The translations under genes and the position numbers were made by a program. A stretch of DNA of 64,000 bases from CAVRGQ01 sp963720785. GTDB taxonomy: Bacteria > Actinomycetota > Acidimicrobiia > IMCC26256 > DASPTH01. Below, piece after piece: positions 25,560 through 33,461 of the stretch. The stretch lies in NCBI GenBank assembly GCA_963720785.1, contig CAVRGQ010000009.1, positions 682,001 through 746,000 of the forward strand, in the 5' to 3' direction. Numbering within the stretch: position 1 is the stretch's first letter; every line of letters begins with the position of its first letter. The notes beneath the pieces were generated by a model, which made no database searches, was not told where the DNA came from, and saw nothing but the letters and a program-made list of their open reading frames with translations.

Positions 25560-26725
25560 GCCACCAGCCGTGCGCCATCGTCGGGATCGGCCAGACCCAC
25601 CACAAGAAGGCGCGTCGTGACGTGTCGTTCGCCGGCCTCGTCCGCGAAGCCGCGCAGCGGGCGCTCGACGACGCCCACATGACGTGGACCGACATCGACG
25701 CCGTCGTGGTCGGCAAGGCGCCCGACCTGTTCGAGGGCGTCATGAAGCCGGAGCTGTACCTCAGCGACGCGCTCGGCGCGACCGGCAAGCCGATGTTCCG
25801 CGTGCACACCGCCGGTTCGGTCGGCGGCACCACCGGCATCGTCGCGTCGCACCACGTCGAGACCGGGCGCTTCGAGCGCGTGCTCGCGGTCGCGTTCGAG
25901 AAGCAGTCGGAGGGCAACGCGCAGTTCGCCCTCGGTTCGGGCAAGAGCGGATCGCTCGGCGCCGGCGGCGCGTTCGCTCCGTACATGCGGTCGTACATCG
26001 CCCGCAGCGGTGCCCCGATGGACGTCGGCCCGATGGTCGCGGTGAAGGACCGTCTCAACGGCTGCAAGAACGAGTATGCGCACCTCAAGCTCAAGGACAT
26101 CGACCTGGCGACCGTCAAGGCGTCGCCGATGCTCTGGGATCCCGTGCGGTTCCTCGAGTCGTGCCCGTCGTCCGACGGCGCGTGTGCGGCGATCTTCACC
26201 AACGAGGCCGGGGGCAAGGCCGCGGCGGCCGACGGCCGTCAGCCCGCATGGATCCTCGGGTCCGCGGTGCGCTCCGAGCCGTCGACCTTCCCGGGCCGCG
26301 ACCCGGTCCGCCCCCAGGGTGCGGTCGACTGCGCGTGGGACGTCTACGGCCAGGCCGGCATCACCAACCCGCGCGAGCAGATCGACTGCGCGGAGCTGTA
26401 CGTGCCGTTCTCGTGGTACGAGCCGATGTGGCTCGAGGCCCACGACATCGCCGCACCCGGCGAGGGCTGGCAGATGACCGAGCGGGGCGACACCGCGCTC
26501 GGCGGCTCGTTCCCGGTCAACATGTCGGGCGGCGTGCTCTCGTCGAACCCGATCGGCGCGTCGGGCCTGCTCCGCTTCACCGAAGCGGCGCTGCAGGTGC
26601 GGGGCATGGCCGGCGAGCACCAGGTGGAGGGCGCCAAGGTCGCCCTCGCCCAGGCCTACGGCGCTGCCGCGCAGTACTTCTCGATGTGGGTCGTGTCGAG
26701 CTCCCTCGACCCCTTCGGCAACTAG
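25556..26725 (+). CDS. Thiolase-like aldolase, Ltp3-type
   Basis: A 389-aa SCP2-thiolase-like protein beginning HQPCAIVGIGQTHHKKARRD. At the position of the catalytic Cys it reads VHTAGSVGG, again without Cys, which argues for retro-aldol cleavage and not thiolysis. Other fold motifs: NMSGGVLSSNPIGASGLLRF (near residue 325) and the C-terminal region lacking the usual CxG. GTG at 25556 overlaps the previous stop and has AAGGAG upstream. With the Ltp4-like and DUF35 proteins it probably forms one complex acting on sterol side-chain CoA thioesters; the exact substrate is inferred from order only. Confidence 0.82.
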   Translation: MSHQPCAIVGIGQTHHKKARRDVSFAGLVREAAQRALDDAHMTWTDIDAVVVGKAPDLFEGVMKPELYLSDALGATGKPMFRVHTAGSVGGTTGIVASHHVETGRFERVLAVAFEKQSEGNAQFALGSGKSGSLGAGGAFAPYMRSYIARSGAPMDVGPMVAVKDRLNGCKNEYAHLKLKDIDLATVKASPMLWDPVRFLESCPSSDGACAAIFTNEAGGKAAAADGRQPAWILGSAVRSEPSTFPGRDPVRPQGAVDCAWDVYGQAGITNPREQIDCAELYVPFSWYEPMWLEAHDIAAPGEGWQMTERGDTALGGSFPVNMSGGVLSSNPIGASGLLRFTEAALQVRGMAGEHQVEGAKVALAQAYGAAAQYFSMWVVSSSLDPFGN

Positions 26726-26742
26726 CCCCACCCTCTTCTCTT

Positions 26743-26793
26743 CGAACCGGCGTCAATCCCTGCCCACTATGGGCTCGGATTGACGCCGGTTCG
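26743..26793. terminator. 51-bp palindrome, copy A, between convergent genes
   Basis: Arms 26743-26759 and 26777-26793 pair perfectly over 17 bp (CGAACCGGCGTCAATCC). The loop itself contains GCCCA-CTA-TGGGC. It sits between the convergent Ltp3-like and SDR genes, and a nearly identical copy lies at 28927. Likely a bidirectional terminator, although no T tract is present. Confidence 0.7.
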
Positions 26794-26817
26794 TCGCGTC
26801 AGGCCGCCCGGTCGTGG

Positions 26818-27585
26818 CTAGGCCATCCAGACGCCGGAGTTGACGTCGAGGGTCTGGCCGGTGATCGAGCGGGCGCGCGCGGACGCGAGGAACACCACCG
26901 CGTCGGCGAGGTCGTCGGGGGTCGGGAGCCGCCGCAACGCCGTGTCCTTCGCGTAGTGCGCGAGCACCGCGTCGACGGTGGTGCCGCGCCGCTCGGCCTG
27001 CCGGGCGAACATCTCGTCGGTGTTCGGGCCGGGCACGAACCCGGGCAGCACGATGTTGACGCGGATGTTCTCGGGGCCGACCTCCTTGGCCAGCGTCTGC
27101 ATCGCGAGCTGCAGGGCACCCTTGGTCGCGGCGTACGCACCCTGCCCCGGGTTGACGGCCCGCACCGCGAGCGTGGACACCGCGACGATCGCGCCCCCGC
27201 CGGCCTCCTGGAAGTGCGGGATCGCGGCGCGGCACAGCTCGAGCGGGCCGAGCACGTTGACCTCCCACGCGCGCTGCCAGTCGGCAAGATCGGCGTTCAC
27301 GATCGTGTGGTTCGGACTGCCCTTCGCCGCACTACTCACCACCACGTCGAGCCGGCCCAGCTCGGACGCGGCCCGCTCGACCAGCGCACGGCACTGCCCG
27401 ACGTCGCCGGTGTCGGTCGGCACCACGAGCGCTCGACGGCCGAGCGCCTCGACCTCTGCGGCCACTTCCTCGAGGTACGACTGCGTGCGCGCCGCGAGGG
27501 CCACGTCGCACCCGTCGCGCGCGAGGCCCAGGGCGATCGATCGCCCGATGCCCGGCCCGACGCCCGTCACCACTGCCACTCTCAT
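26818..27585 (-). CDS. Short-chain dehydrogenase
   Basis: A 255-aa classical SDR: TGVGPGIGRS (cofactor), serine in AVSTLAVRA, YAATKGA active site near residue 155, and PGFVPGPNTDEMF after the active site. The NAG motif is replaced by SSAAKGSP, a small deviation in the cofactor loop. ATG at 27585 starts exactly at the typical SDR N-terminus, MRVAVVTG. It overlaps the marR gene by four bases, so the two are coexpressed, and MarR may control it. Substrate unknown. Confidence 0.85.
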   Translation of the reverse strand: MRVAVVTGVGPGIGRSIALGLARDGCDVALAARTQSYLEEVAAEVEALGRRALVVPTDTGDVGQCRALVERAASELGRLDVVVSSAAKGSPNHTIVNADLADWQRAWEVNVLGPLELCRAAIPHFQEAGGGAIVAVSTLAVRAVNPGQGAYAATKGALQLAMQTLAKEVGPENIRVNIVLPGFVPGPNTDEMFARQAERRGTTVDAVLAHYAKDTALRRLPTPDDLADAVVFLASARARSITGQTLDVNSGVWMA

Positions 27586-28073
27586 TGCCCACCTCCGGGA
27601 TTCGGGCCGGTGAAGTCGTCGGCCATGCGTGCGAGCAGCCGAGCCAACGTGGCGAGCTCGTCGGCGCGCCACCCGGCGAGGGCGGCGTCGGCCGCGGCCA
27701 CCGACGACTCCTTCAGTCGGCGGTAGGCCGCGCGCCCCGCCGGCGTCACCGACACCACGACGGCGCGGCCGTCGACCCGGTCGGCGGTGCGCGCGACGAG
27801 GCCCTGGCGTTCGAGGCCCCGCAGCTCCCGGCTCACGTGGCTGCCGAGCAGCCCGGTGGCCGCGGCAATCGCGGAGACCCGCTGCGGCCCGCTGCGCGCC
27901 AGCGCGCCGAGCACCCCCATCCCGGGGCTCGACACGTCGACGCCGGCCGTGACCGCCCGACGCCGGGCCGCCGCGACGCTCGATCCCACCCGCCCGATCC
28001 GGGCCATCGACCGCTCGATCATCTCCAGGGACTCGGCCCGTCGCATCCGGCGAGCGTACTTCCTATGATGCAC
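27582..28073 (-). CDS. MarR-family regulator
   Basis: A winged-helix regulator of up to 163 aa with the MarR core (QRVSAIAAATGLLGSHVSRELRGLERQGLVARTADRVDGRAVVVSVTPAG; cited in parts: recognition helix VSRELRGLERQGL, wing DGRAVVVSV). The start may be GTG at 28073 or ATG at 28046; the latter has AGGAAG upstream. It is divergent to an SDR gene with a clear palindrome between them and is coupled to another SDR gene downstream, so it likely regulates both. The ligand is unknown. Confidence 0.85.
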   Translation of the reverse strand: MHHRKYARRMRRAESLEMIERSMARIGRVGSSVAAARRRAVTAGVDVSSPGMGVLGALARSGPQRVSAIAAATGLLGSHVSRELRGLERQGLVARTADRVDGRAVVVSVTPAGRAAYRRLKESSVAAADAALAGWRADELATLARLLARMADDFTGPNPGGGQ

Positions 28074-28080
28074 GGAGTTT

Positions 28081-28095
28081 GCTGACTCAGTCAGC
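28081..28095. promoter_or_regulatory. Candidate MarR operator
   Basis: GCTGACT-C-AGTCAGC is a perfect 7+7 inverted repeat in the 46-bp gap between the divergent marR and SDR starts. Size and place are typical of a MarR dimer site that controls both directions. Confidence 0.6.
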
Positions 28096-28119
28096 TATCT
28101 GGACGCACCTGGGGGAACC

Positions 28120-28911
28120 ATGGCAGAGGGAAGACTTGCCGGCCGCGTGGCCGTGATCACCGGATCGGGCGAGGGCATCGGCCGCGCGATCGCGCAACGC
28201 TTCGCCGAGGAGGGCGCCAACCTGGTGATCGCCGAGATCAACCCCGAGCTGGGTGAGGCCGCTGCCGCGGAGCTCGGCACCGTCACCGAGACCCGCTTCG
28301 TGCGCACCGATGTCGGCAGCAAGGCCGACAATCAGGCGATGGTCGCCGCCGCGCTCGACGCGTGGGGTCGCCTCGACATCCTCGTGAACAACGCATGGGG
28401 CGGCGGGGAGCTCAGCCGGGTGGAGAACAAGTCCGACGAGCTGATCGACCACGGGCTCGCGATCGGCTTCCGCGGCCCGCTGTGGGCGATGCAGGCGGCG
28501 TTCCCCGTGATGAAGGCGCAGGGCTACGGCCGCGTGATCAACCTCTGCTCGCTCAACGGCGTGAACGCGCACATGGGCTCGCTCGAGTACAACACCGCCA
28601 AGGAGGCGCTGCGCTCGGCCACGCGCACCGCAGCGCGTGAATGGGCGCCCACCGGCATCGTGTGCAACGTGATCTGCCCGGGCGCGAAGTCGGCATCGTT
28701 CCTGCGCGTGATGGGCGAACACCCCGAGCTGCTCGCCGCGGCGGATGCCGGCAACCCGATGGGCCGCATCGGCGACCCGTACGACGACATCTCGCCGGTC
28801 GCGCTCTTCCTCGCCAGCGACGACTGCCGCTACATGACCGGCAACACGCTCTTCGTCGACGGCGGCGGCCACATCAACGGCGTGTCCTGGGCCCCCGACC
28901 TGCCCGAATGA
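28120..28911 (+). CDS. Short-chain dehydrogenase
   Basis: A 263-aa SDR with TGSGEGIGRA, NNAWGGGE in the NNAG position, serine in INLCSLNGV and YNTAK. The C-terminus has DGGGHINGVSWAP. It is divergent from marR and shares the palindromic operator, so expression is probably induced by the same ligand as the SDR gene on the other side. Catalytic residues are complete. The gene ends before a long palindrome that separates it from a convergent gene. Confidence 0.86.
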   Translation: MAEGRLAGRVAVITGSGEGIGRAIAQRFAEEGANLVIAEINPELGEAAAAELGTVTETRFVRTDVGSKADNQAMVAAALDAWGRLDILVNNAWGGGELSRVENKSDELIDHGLAIGFRGPLWAMQAAFPVMKAQGYGRVINLCSLNGVNAHMGSLEYNTAKEALRSATRTAAREWAPTGIVCNVICPGAKSASFLRVMGEHPELLAAADAGNPMGRIGDPYDDISPVALFLASDDCRYMTGNTLFVDGGGHINGVSWAPDLPE

Positions 28912-28926
28912 GCCGGCCCTCAGTAG

Positions 28927-28977
28927 CGAACCGGCGTCAATCGCTGCCCATAATGGGCACGGATTGACGCCGGTTCG
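28927..28977. terminator. 51-bp palindrome, copy B, between convergent genes
   Basis: Arms 28927-28942 and 28962-28977 pair perfectly over 16 bp (CGAACCGGCGTCAATC), with an inner GCCCAT-A-ATGGGC hairpin in the loop. It differs from copy A (26743-26793) only at loop positions and lies at the same kind of site, between two convergent genes. Confidence 0.7.
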
Positions 28978-28979
28978 GA

Positions 28980-29552
28980 TCAGGAGGGCGTGACACCGTC
29001 CGGGGGCCACGCCTCGGGACGGTCACCGTCGAGCGGCACCTCGAGCGCGGCCAGGATCGTGGCCAACCCCGCGTAGAAGCCGGGGATCGCCAGCAACTCC
29101 ACGTAGGCCTCGTCGCTCCCGGCGACTTCGCGCGCCGATGTGAGCAGGGCGTCGTCGGGTTGGGCACCGGCCACGACGACGTCGACCACCTGCAGCACCA
29201 CGCGCACGTCGTCGGGCAGGCCGGGTGCACCCCATCCCCCGCGCACCGCGACGATCTCGTCGTCGCTCATGCCCAGGCGCGCGCAGATCGCGTAGTGCGA
29301 CGTCCACTCGTACACCGAGCCCCGCAGCCACGCGGTGCGCATGATCGCGAGCTCGCGCAGACGCGCGTCGAGCACGCTGTCGAGCACGACCGCCTGCACC
29401 AGCTTCGCCACGATGTCGGCGACCGGCGGATGGCGCAACAGCACGCGGAACACGTTGGGCCCCGCGAGCATCTCGGGGATGCCGGCCTCACGCGCCGCCG
29501 CCACCGCCTCCTCGGGAGGGAGCGGCGGGAGTGCCGGTCGCCCGGTGGTCAC
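28980..29552 (-). CDS. Carboxymuconolactone decarboxylase (AhpD-like) family protein
   Basis: A 190-aa helical protein with the CMD signature region: LRELAIMRTAWLRGSVYEWTSH followed by ICARLGMSDDEI (given in two parts). The AhpD CxxC pair is absent, with a single Cys, so a peroxidase role like AhpD is unlikely; the E-x-x-x-H arrangement is kept. Proteins of this kind often lie in aromatic or steroid catabolic clusters, but their reactions are rarely known. GTG at 29552 starts five bases after the aldehyde dehydrogenase stop, so they form one unit. Confidence 0.8.
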   Translation of the reverse strand: MTTGRPALPPLPPEEAVAAAREAGIPEMLAGPNVFRVLLRHPPVADIVAKLVQAVVLDSVLDARLRELAIMRTAWLRGSVYEWTSHYAICARLGMSDDEIVAVRGGWGAPGLPDDVRVVLQVVDVVVAGAQPDDALLTSAREVAGSDEAYVELLAIPGFYAGLATILAALEVPLDGDRPEAWPPDGVTPS

Positions 29553-29557
29553 CCGGC

Positions 29558-31042
29558 TCAGCCGTTCCCGAACACGACGTGCTTGGCCTGCTGGAATGCC
29601 CGCAGTCCGAGCACACCGCGCTCGCGCCCCACGCCACTGTTCTTGTAGCCGCCCATCGGCGTGTAGCTGTTGGCGAGCCCGGTGTTGACCTGCACGGTGC
29701 CCGTGCGGATCCGCGCGGCAAGGTCGCTCGCGGTGTCGAGATCGGCGGTGTACACGCCGGCCGAGAGGTCGTACTGCGAGTCGTTGGTGATGGCGACGGC
29801 CTCGTCGAGGTCGCCGTAGCCCTGCACGGTGACGACCGGGCCGAAGATCTCCTGCTGGGCCAGCGGGTTCGCGTTGTCGTCGATGTCGACGACAGTGGGC
29901 TCGAAGTAGAAGCCCCGCTCCATGTGCTCGGGCCGCTTGCCCCCGGTGACCACTCGTCCGCCCGCGGCGACACCCTCGGCCACGAGCCGCTCGATGCGGT
30001 CGCGCGATCCCGCCGACACGACCGGCCCGAGCACGGTGGCGGCGTCCTGCGGGTCACCGATGGTGATGGTGGGCCCGACGGCGGCGAGCGCGTCGAGCAC
30101 GGCGGCCTTGCGGGCATGGGGCACGAGCATTCGCGTCTGCAACGAGCACCCCTGGCCCGCGTGCGCCATGAACACCGCCATCGCGCCGCCCACCGCCTTC
30201 GCGGGGCCGGCATCGAGCGCGTCGTCGAGGTAGAGCTGCACGCTCTTGCCGCCCAACTCGAGGATGAGCCGCTTCATCGACGGTGCCGCCTGCGCGCCGA
30301 TCGCCGCGCCGACCCCGCTCGACCCGGTGAAGCTCACGAGGTCGACACCCGGGTGGGTGGACAGGCGTGCCGCGCCGTCGGGGCCGCCCTCGATCAGCAC
30401 GTTCACGACGCCCGGCGGCAGGCCCGCCTCCTCGGCGGCCTCCGCGTAGGCGAGCGCCTCGAGCGGCGTCTGCGGGCTCGGCCGCAACACCACGGTGCAG
30501 CCCGCCATGAGCGCGGGCGTGAGCTTCCAGACGTTGGTGGTGAACGGGAAGTTCGACGGCGTGATCGCGGCGACGACGCCGACCGGCTCCCAGCGCCGGG
30601 TCGACACCTTCACGGCACGCGCGCCGATGAGGTGCGGGAAAGGCACCTCGTTGTGCTCCCACTCGGGGAGCGGCAACGCGAGGTCGACCATCTCGCGGGA
30701 CGCGTTGAGGCCGAAGCCGACCTGCATCATCTGCGCCATGGTGCGCGTGGCGCCGGCCTCGACGATCACCGACTCCACGAGCACGTCGTTGCGCGCGTGC
30801 AGCGCGTCGGACAGCCGGTGCATCGCCGCAGCGCGCTCGGCCATCGACATGCGCGGCCAGGGACCGTCGTCGAACGCCCGGCGTGCCGCGCCGATCGCGG
30901 CGTCGAACTGGGCCGCCGACGACGCCTCCACCTCGAACCCGATCTCCTCGGTGGCGGGGTTCACGACGCCCAGGGCACCGGCGTCACCGGCGAGGAACCG
31001 CCCGTCGACGAAGGGGCTGCGGGCGGCGACGAGATCGGTCAT
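29558..31042 (-). CDS. NAD(P)-dependent aldehyde dehydrogenase
   Basis: A 494-aa aldehyde dehydrogenase oxidising an aldehyde to the acid. Seen are the substrate-channel motif TPSNFPFTTNVWKLTPAL, the catalytic Glu in LELGGKS, the nucleophile Cys in HAGQGCSL and EIFGPVV near the C-terminus. All active-site residues are present. ATG at 31042 has GGAGGCC upstream. The first 30 residues (SPFVDGRFLAGDAGALGVVNP) are normal for the family. Substrate unknown; the neighbours suggest a catabolic aldehyde. Confidence 0.93.
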   Translation of the reverse strand: MTDLVAARSPFVDGRFLAGDAGALGVVNPATEEIGFEVEASSAAQFDAAIGAARRAFDDGPWPRMSMAERAAAMHRLSDALHARNDVLVESVIVEAGATRTMAQMMQVGFGLNASREMVDLALPLPEWEHNEVPFPHLIGARAVKVSTRRWEPVGVVAAITPSNFPFTTNVWKLTPALMAGCTVVLRPSPQTPLEALAYAEAAEEAGLPPGVVNVLIEGGPDGAARLSTHPGVDLVSFTGSSGVGAAIGAQAAPSMKRLILELGGKSVQLYLDDALDAGPAKAVGGAMAVFMAHAGQGCSLQTRMLVPHARKAAVLDALAAVGPTITIGDPQDAATVLGPVVSAGSRDRIERLVAEGVAAGGRVVTGGKRPEHMERGFYFEPTVVDIDDNANPLAQQEIFGPVVTVQGYGDLDEAVAITNDSQYDLSAGVYTADLDTASDLAARIRTGTVQVNTGLANSYTPMGGYKNSGVGRERGVLGLRAFQQAKHVVFGNG

Positions 31043-31145
31043 GCGGGCCTCCGGGCCTCGGACGGTGCGGTCCGCGCACACTACCGAGGGGGCCGGGCGG
31101 CCCACAACGTGCCGCCCTTGATGGCCGCCTCGCGAGCTCCCCGGC

Positions 31146-31649
31146 CTAGAGGAAGGCGGCGGTGGAGCCGCCGACCGGCATCTCGGCCTGGCCGAGCTTG
31201 CGGTGGTCCCACGAGCGCACCCGCTCGGCGTCGATCCGCACGATGACGCGCTTGTTCATCATGATCTCGACGAACGGGCGCATCTCCTCGGTGTACGGGC
31301 CCTGATAGCGCTCGAAGACGCTCACCCCGGCGGCCCAGTACTCGTCGTCGGTGGTGTCGTCGATGATGTGCGCGGTCCCCTCGATCGACACGCCGCGCAG
31401 CTGGTCGTAGCTGAGGCCCGCCTCGACCATGCCGACGATGCGCGGGTCGCGCCGCAGGTTCGCGGCCTTCTGCGACTTCGCCTTCGTCTCGAAGTACACC
31501 TTGCCGTCGATCAGGCCGTACCACATCGCCACGAGGTGGGGCATGCCGTCGGGCCCGATCGTCGCCATCGTCATGGTGCGCGTCTGCTCGAGCATCGCCG
31601 CGACCTCGGCGTCGGTCATCGTGATCTGGCTGCGCTGGTTGGTCCCCAC
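31146..31649 (-). CDS. Pyridoxamine 5'-phosphate oxidase-like flavin/F420 protein
   Basis: A 167-aa split-barrel protein (TMATIGPDGMPHLVAMWYGLID near residue 28; VYFETKAKSQKAANLRRDPR near residue 52, each shown only in part here). Members bind FMN or F420 and reduce or sequester small molecules. GTG at 31649 is chosen because AGGAG lies seven bases upstream; ATG at 31619 is an alternative with no ribosome site. It is divergent from the quinone oxidoreductase gene. Exact cofactor and substrate cannot be read from the sequence. Confidence 0.8.
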   Translation of the reverse strand: MGTNQRSQITMTDAEVAAMLEQTRTMTMATIGPDGMPHLVAMWYGLIDGKVYFETKAKSQKAANLRRDPRIVGMVEAGLSYDQLRGVSIEGTAHIIDDTTDDEYWAAGVSVFERYQGPYTEEMRPFVEIMMNKRVIVRIDAERVRSWDHRKLGQAEMPVGGSTAAFL

Positions 31650-31725
31650 CGAGGTGCTCCTGGTCGTCGCTGTACGTTTGCCGCTCACGCTACCCCGCAC
31701 GCCGTTCACCCCGAGGAGGGGCGTC

Positions 31726-32715
31726 ATGGCCCTGGCCGCCGTCTGCACCGCGCTCACCGGCGAGGACTCCATCGAGATCCGGGACTGGCCCGTGCGCGAG
31801 CCCGGGCCCGGCGAACTGAAGCTCGCGGTCCGCGCGGCATCGGTCAACTTCCCCGACGTGCTGATGGTGCGGGGCCTCTACCAGCAACGCCAGGTTCCGC
31901 CGTTCGTGCCCGGCTCCGAGGGCGCCGGGGTCGTCACCGCGGTGGGCGACGACGTCGAGGGATTCGCGCCCGGCGACCGGGTGCTGCTGATCGGCGGCGC
32001 GACCTTCGCGACGGAGCTCGTCACCCGCGTCTCGCCCGGCCTCGTGCACCGCATCCCCGACGACATGCCCTTCGCCGAGGCCGCCGCCTTCGCGCTCACC
32101 TACGGCACCGCCTACAACGCGCTCGTCACGCGGGGCGCGGTGCGCGAGGGCGAGACGGTGCTGGTCACCGGCGCCGCGGGCGGGGTCGGCTCCGCCGCCG
32201 TCGAGGTCGCGAAGGCGAGCGGCGCCCGGGTGATCGCGGTGGTCGGCGGCGCCGAGAAGGCCGCGCTGGCACGTGAGCTCGGGGCCGACGCGGTGATCGA
32301 CCACACCACGGTCGACGCGCTCGCCCCCGCGGTGAAGGAGCTCACCGACGGTCGCGGCGTCGACCTGTTCTGCGACAACGTCGGCGGCGCTGACGCGCGC
32401 GACCTGTTGCGCTGCGTCGGGTGGAACGGCCGCTTCCTCGTCGTCGGCTTCGCGGGCGGCGAGATCCCCGTGTTCAAGGCCAACCAGACGATCCTCAAGT
32501 GCATCTCGATCGTGGGCGTGGCCTACGGCATGTCGGCGATCCTCGACCCGGACACCGCCCGACGCGAGATCGACGCGCTGTTCGGCTGGTACCGCGAGGG
32601 CAAGGTGCGGCCCGCGGTCACCGCCCGCTTCCCCCTCGCGCAGACGGCCGACGCGCTGCGCGTGCTGCAGGAGCGGCGCGCACTCGGCAAGGTCGTCGTG
32701 GAGATGCCCGCCTAG
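31726..32715 (+). CDS. NADPH:quinone oxidoreductase family (zinc-free MDR)
   Basis: A 329-aa medium-chain reductase: RAASVNFPDVLMVRGLYQ, GSEGAGVVTAVGDDVEGFAPGDRV, the cofactor loop GAAGGVGSAAVEVAK and DNVGG, as in quinone oxidoreductases and enoyl reductases without zinc ligands. GGAGGGG precedes ATG at 31726. Many relatives act on quinones, crotonyl-CoA-like enones or nitroalkanes, so the substrate is open. It overlaps the next minus-strand gene by four bases at the stop codons. Confidence 0.9.
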   Translation: MALAAVCTALTGEDSIEIRDWPVREPGPGELKLAVRAASVNFPDVLMVRGLYQQRQVPPFVPGSEGAGVVTAVGDDVEGFAPGDRVLLIGGATFATELVTRVSPGLVHRIPDDMPFAEAAAFALTYGTAYNALVTRGAVREGETVLVTGAAGGVGSAAVEVAKASGARVIAVVGGAEKAALARELGADAVIDHTTVDALAPAVKELTDGRGVDLFCDNVGGADARDLLRCVGWNGRFLVVGFAGGEIPVFKANQTILKCISIVGVAYGMSAILDPDTARREIDALFGWYREGKVRPAVTARFPLAQTADALRVLQERRALGKVVVEMPA

Positions 32716-33119
32716 GACGTCGCCACGGCGGGGTCGTACGCGGGGCCCGGCACGTCGGAGTCGGTACCCATCTCGGGCCCCATGTTCGTGACCGGCGGCG
32801 ACGTCGTCAACCGGTCCGCGTCCGGGCCGCGCCGGGATCGGAGGACCGCGAGCACGACCACCCCGGCGGCCGCTGCGAGGACAACGCCCCAGGCGAGCCG
32901 GCGCGTCGCCGTGGCGCGCTTCGCCTTCGCCTGCTTCGCCTGTGCCTTCGCCCGCGGGTCGTGGGAATCGAGGCCGCTGCGCACGCGCTGCGCGACCTCG
33001 TGGGCCACGTCACCCGCGAGCGACTTCACCTCGTCGGTGACCGTGCCTGCGTAGTCGGCGGCGTGCGCCGCGACGCTCTCCGCCATGTCCTTCGCGTCCG
33101 AGACGTGCACCTGCGTCAT
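32712..33119 (-). CDS. Small membrane-anchored protein, function unknown
   Basis: A 135-aa protein: an Ala/Val/Asp-rich N-terminal helical half (AESVAAHAADYAGTVTDEV), a basic Lys/Ala/Arg stretch, one membrane helix (LAWGVVLAAAAGVVVLAVL, about residues 77-95) and a polar tail with Pro and Met. The amphipathic repeat pattern resembles apolipoprotein- or ElaB-type stress proteins, but I do not assign it. ATG at 33119 has GGAGG upstream; a TTG at 33134 is less likely. A 13-bp palindrome lies just upstream. Confidence 0.7.
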   Translation of the reverse strand: MTQVHVSDAKDMAESVAAHAADYAGTVTDEVKSLAGDVAHEVAQRVRSGLDSHDPRAKAQAKQAKAKRATATRRLAWGVVLAAAAGVVVLAVLRSRRGPDADRLTTSPPVTNMGPEMGTDSDVPGPAYDPAVATS

Positions 33120-33140
33120 GAGCCGTTCCTCCAAGGATCG

Positions 33141-33153
33141 ATCACCGGGTGAT
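33141..33153 (-). promoter_or_regulatory. Palindrome upstream of the small membrane protein gene
   Basis: ATCACC-G-GGTGAT, a perfect 6+6 inverted repeat 22 bases before the gene start, in the 72-bp gap. Candidate operator; no regulator gene is adjacent. Confidence 0.35.
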
Positions 33154-33191
33154 GCCCCGTTCTCCCGCTGCCGACACCTGCGCCCGGCCCG

Positions 33192-33437
33192 TTACTGGTC
33201 GGGCACCGCGTCCCACCACTGGCACCACCACTCCGATCCCACGAGGACCCGCAGCTTCGGGTGCCAGCAGTACGAGATCGCCGCGGTGTCCTCGAGGTAG
33301 TAGCGGCAGTTCTCGCACTTCTCCTCGCCCTGGGGCTCGCCGCGCAGCACGGCGTTCTCGGCGAGATGCCGCAGCTCGATCGCGAGCCTCTCGTCGATCT
33401 CCTTGGGCTCCGGTTCGGGAATCTGGTACTCGGCCAT
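33192..33437 (-). CDS. HiPIP-like four-cysteine iron-sulfur protein (81 aa)
   Basis: The second half reads KCENCRYY, then SYCWHPKLRVL and SEWWCQWW: cysteines spaced C-x2-C-x12-C-x14-C. High-potential iron-sulfur proteins have C-x2-C-x16-C-x13-C with a similar aromatic end (GWCxxW), so a [4Fe-4S] electron carrier with a shortened loop is plausible. Classical HiPIPs carry a Tat signal; none is seen here, and the N-terminal 30 residues are acidic and proline-rich. ATG at 33437 lies only 24 bases from the divergent SDR start. The assignment rests on spacing seen by eye. Confidence 0.6.
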   Translation of the reverse strand: MAEYQIPEPEPKEIDERLAIELRHLAENAVLRGEPQGEEKCENCRYYLEDTAAISYCWHPKLRVLVGSEWWCQWWDAVPDQ

Positions 33438-33461
33438 CCCCAGGGCGTACCCTCCTGCGCC

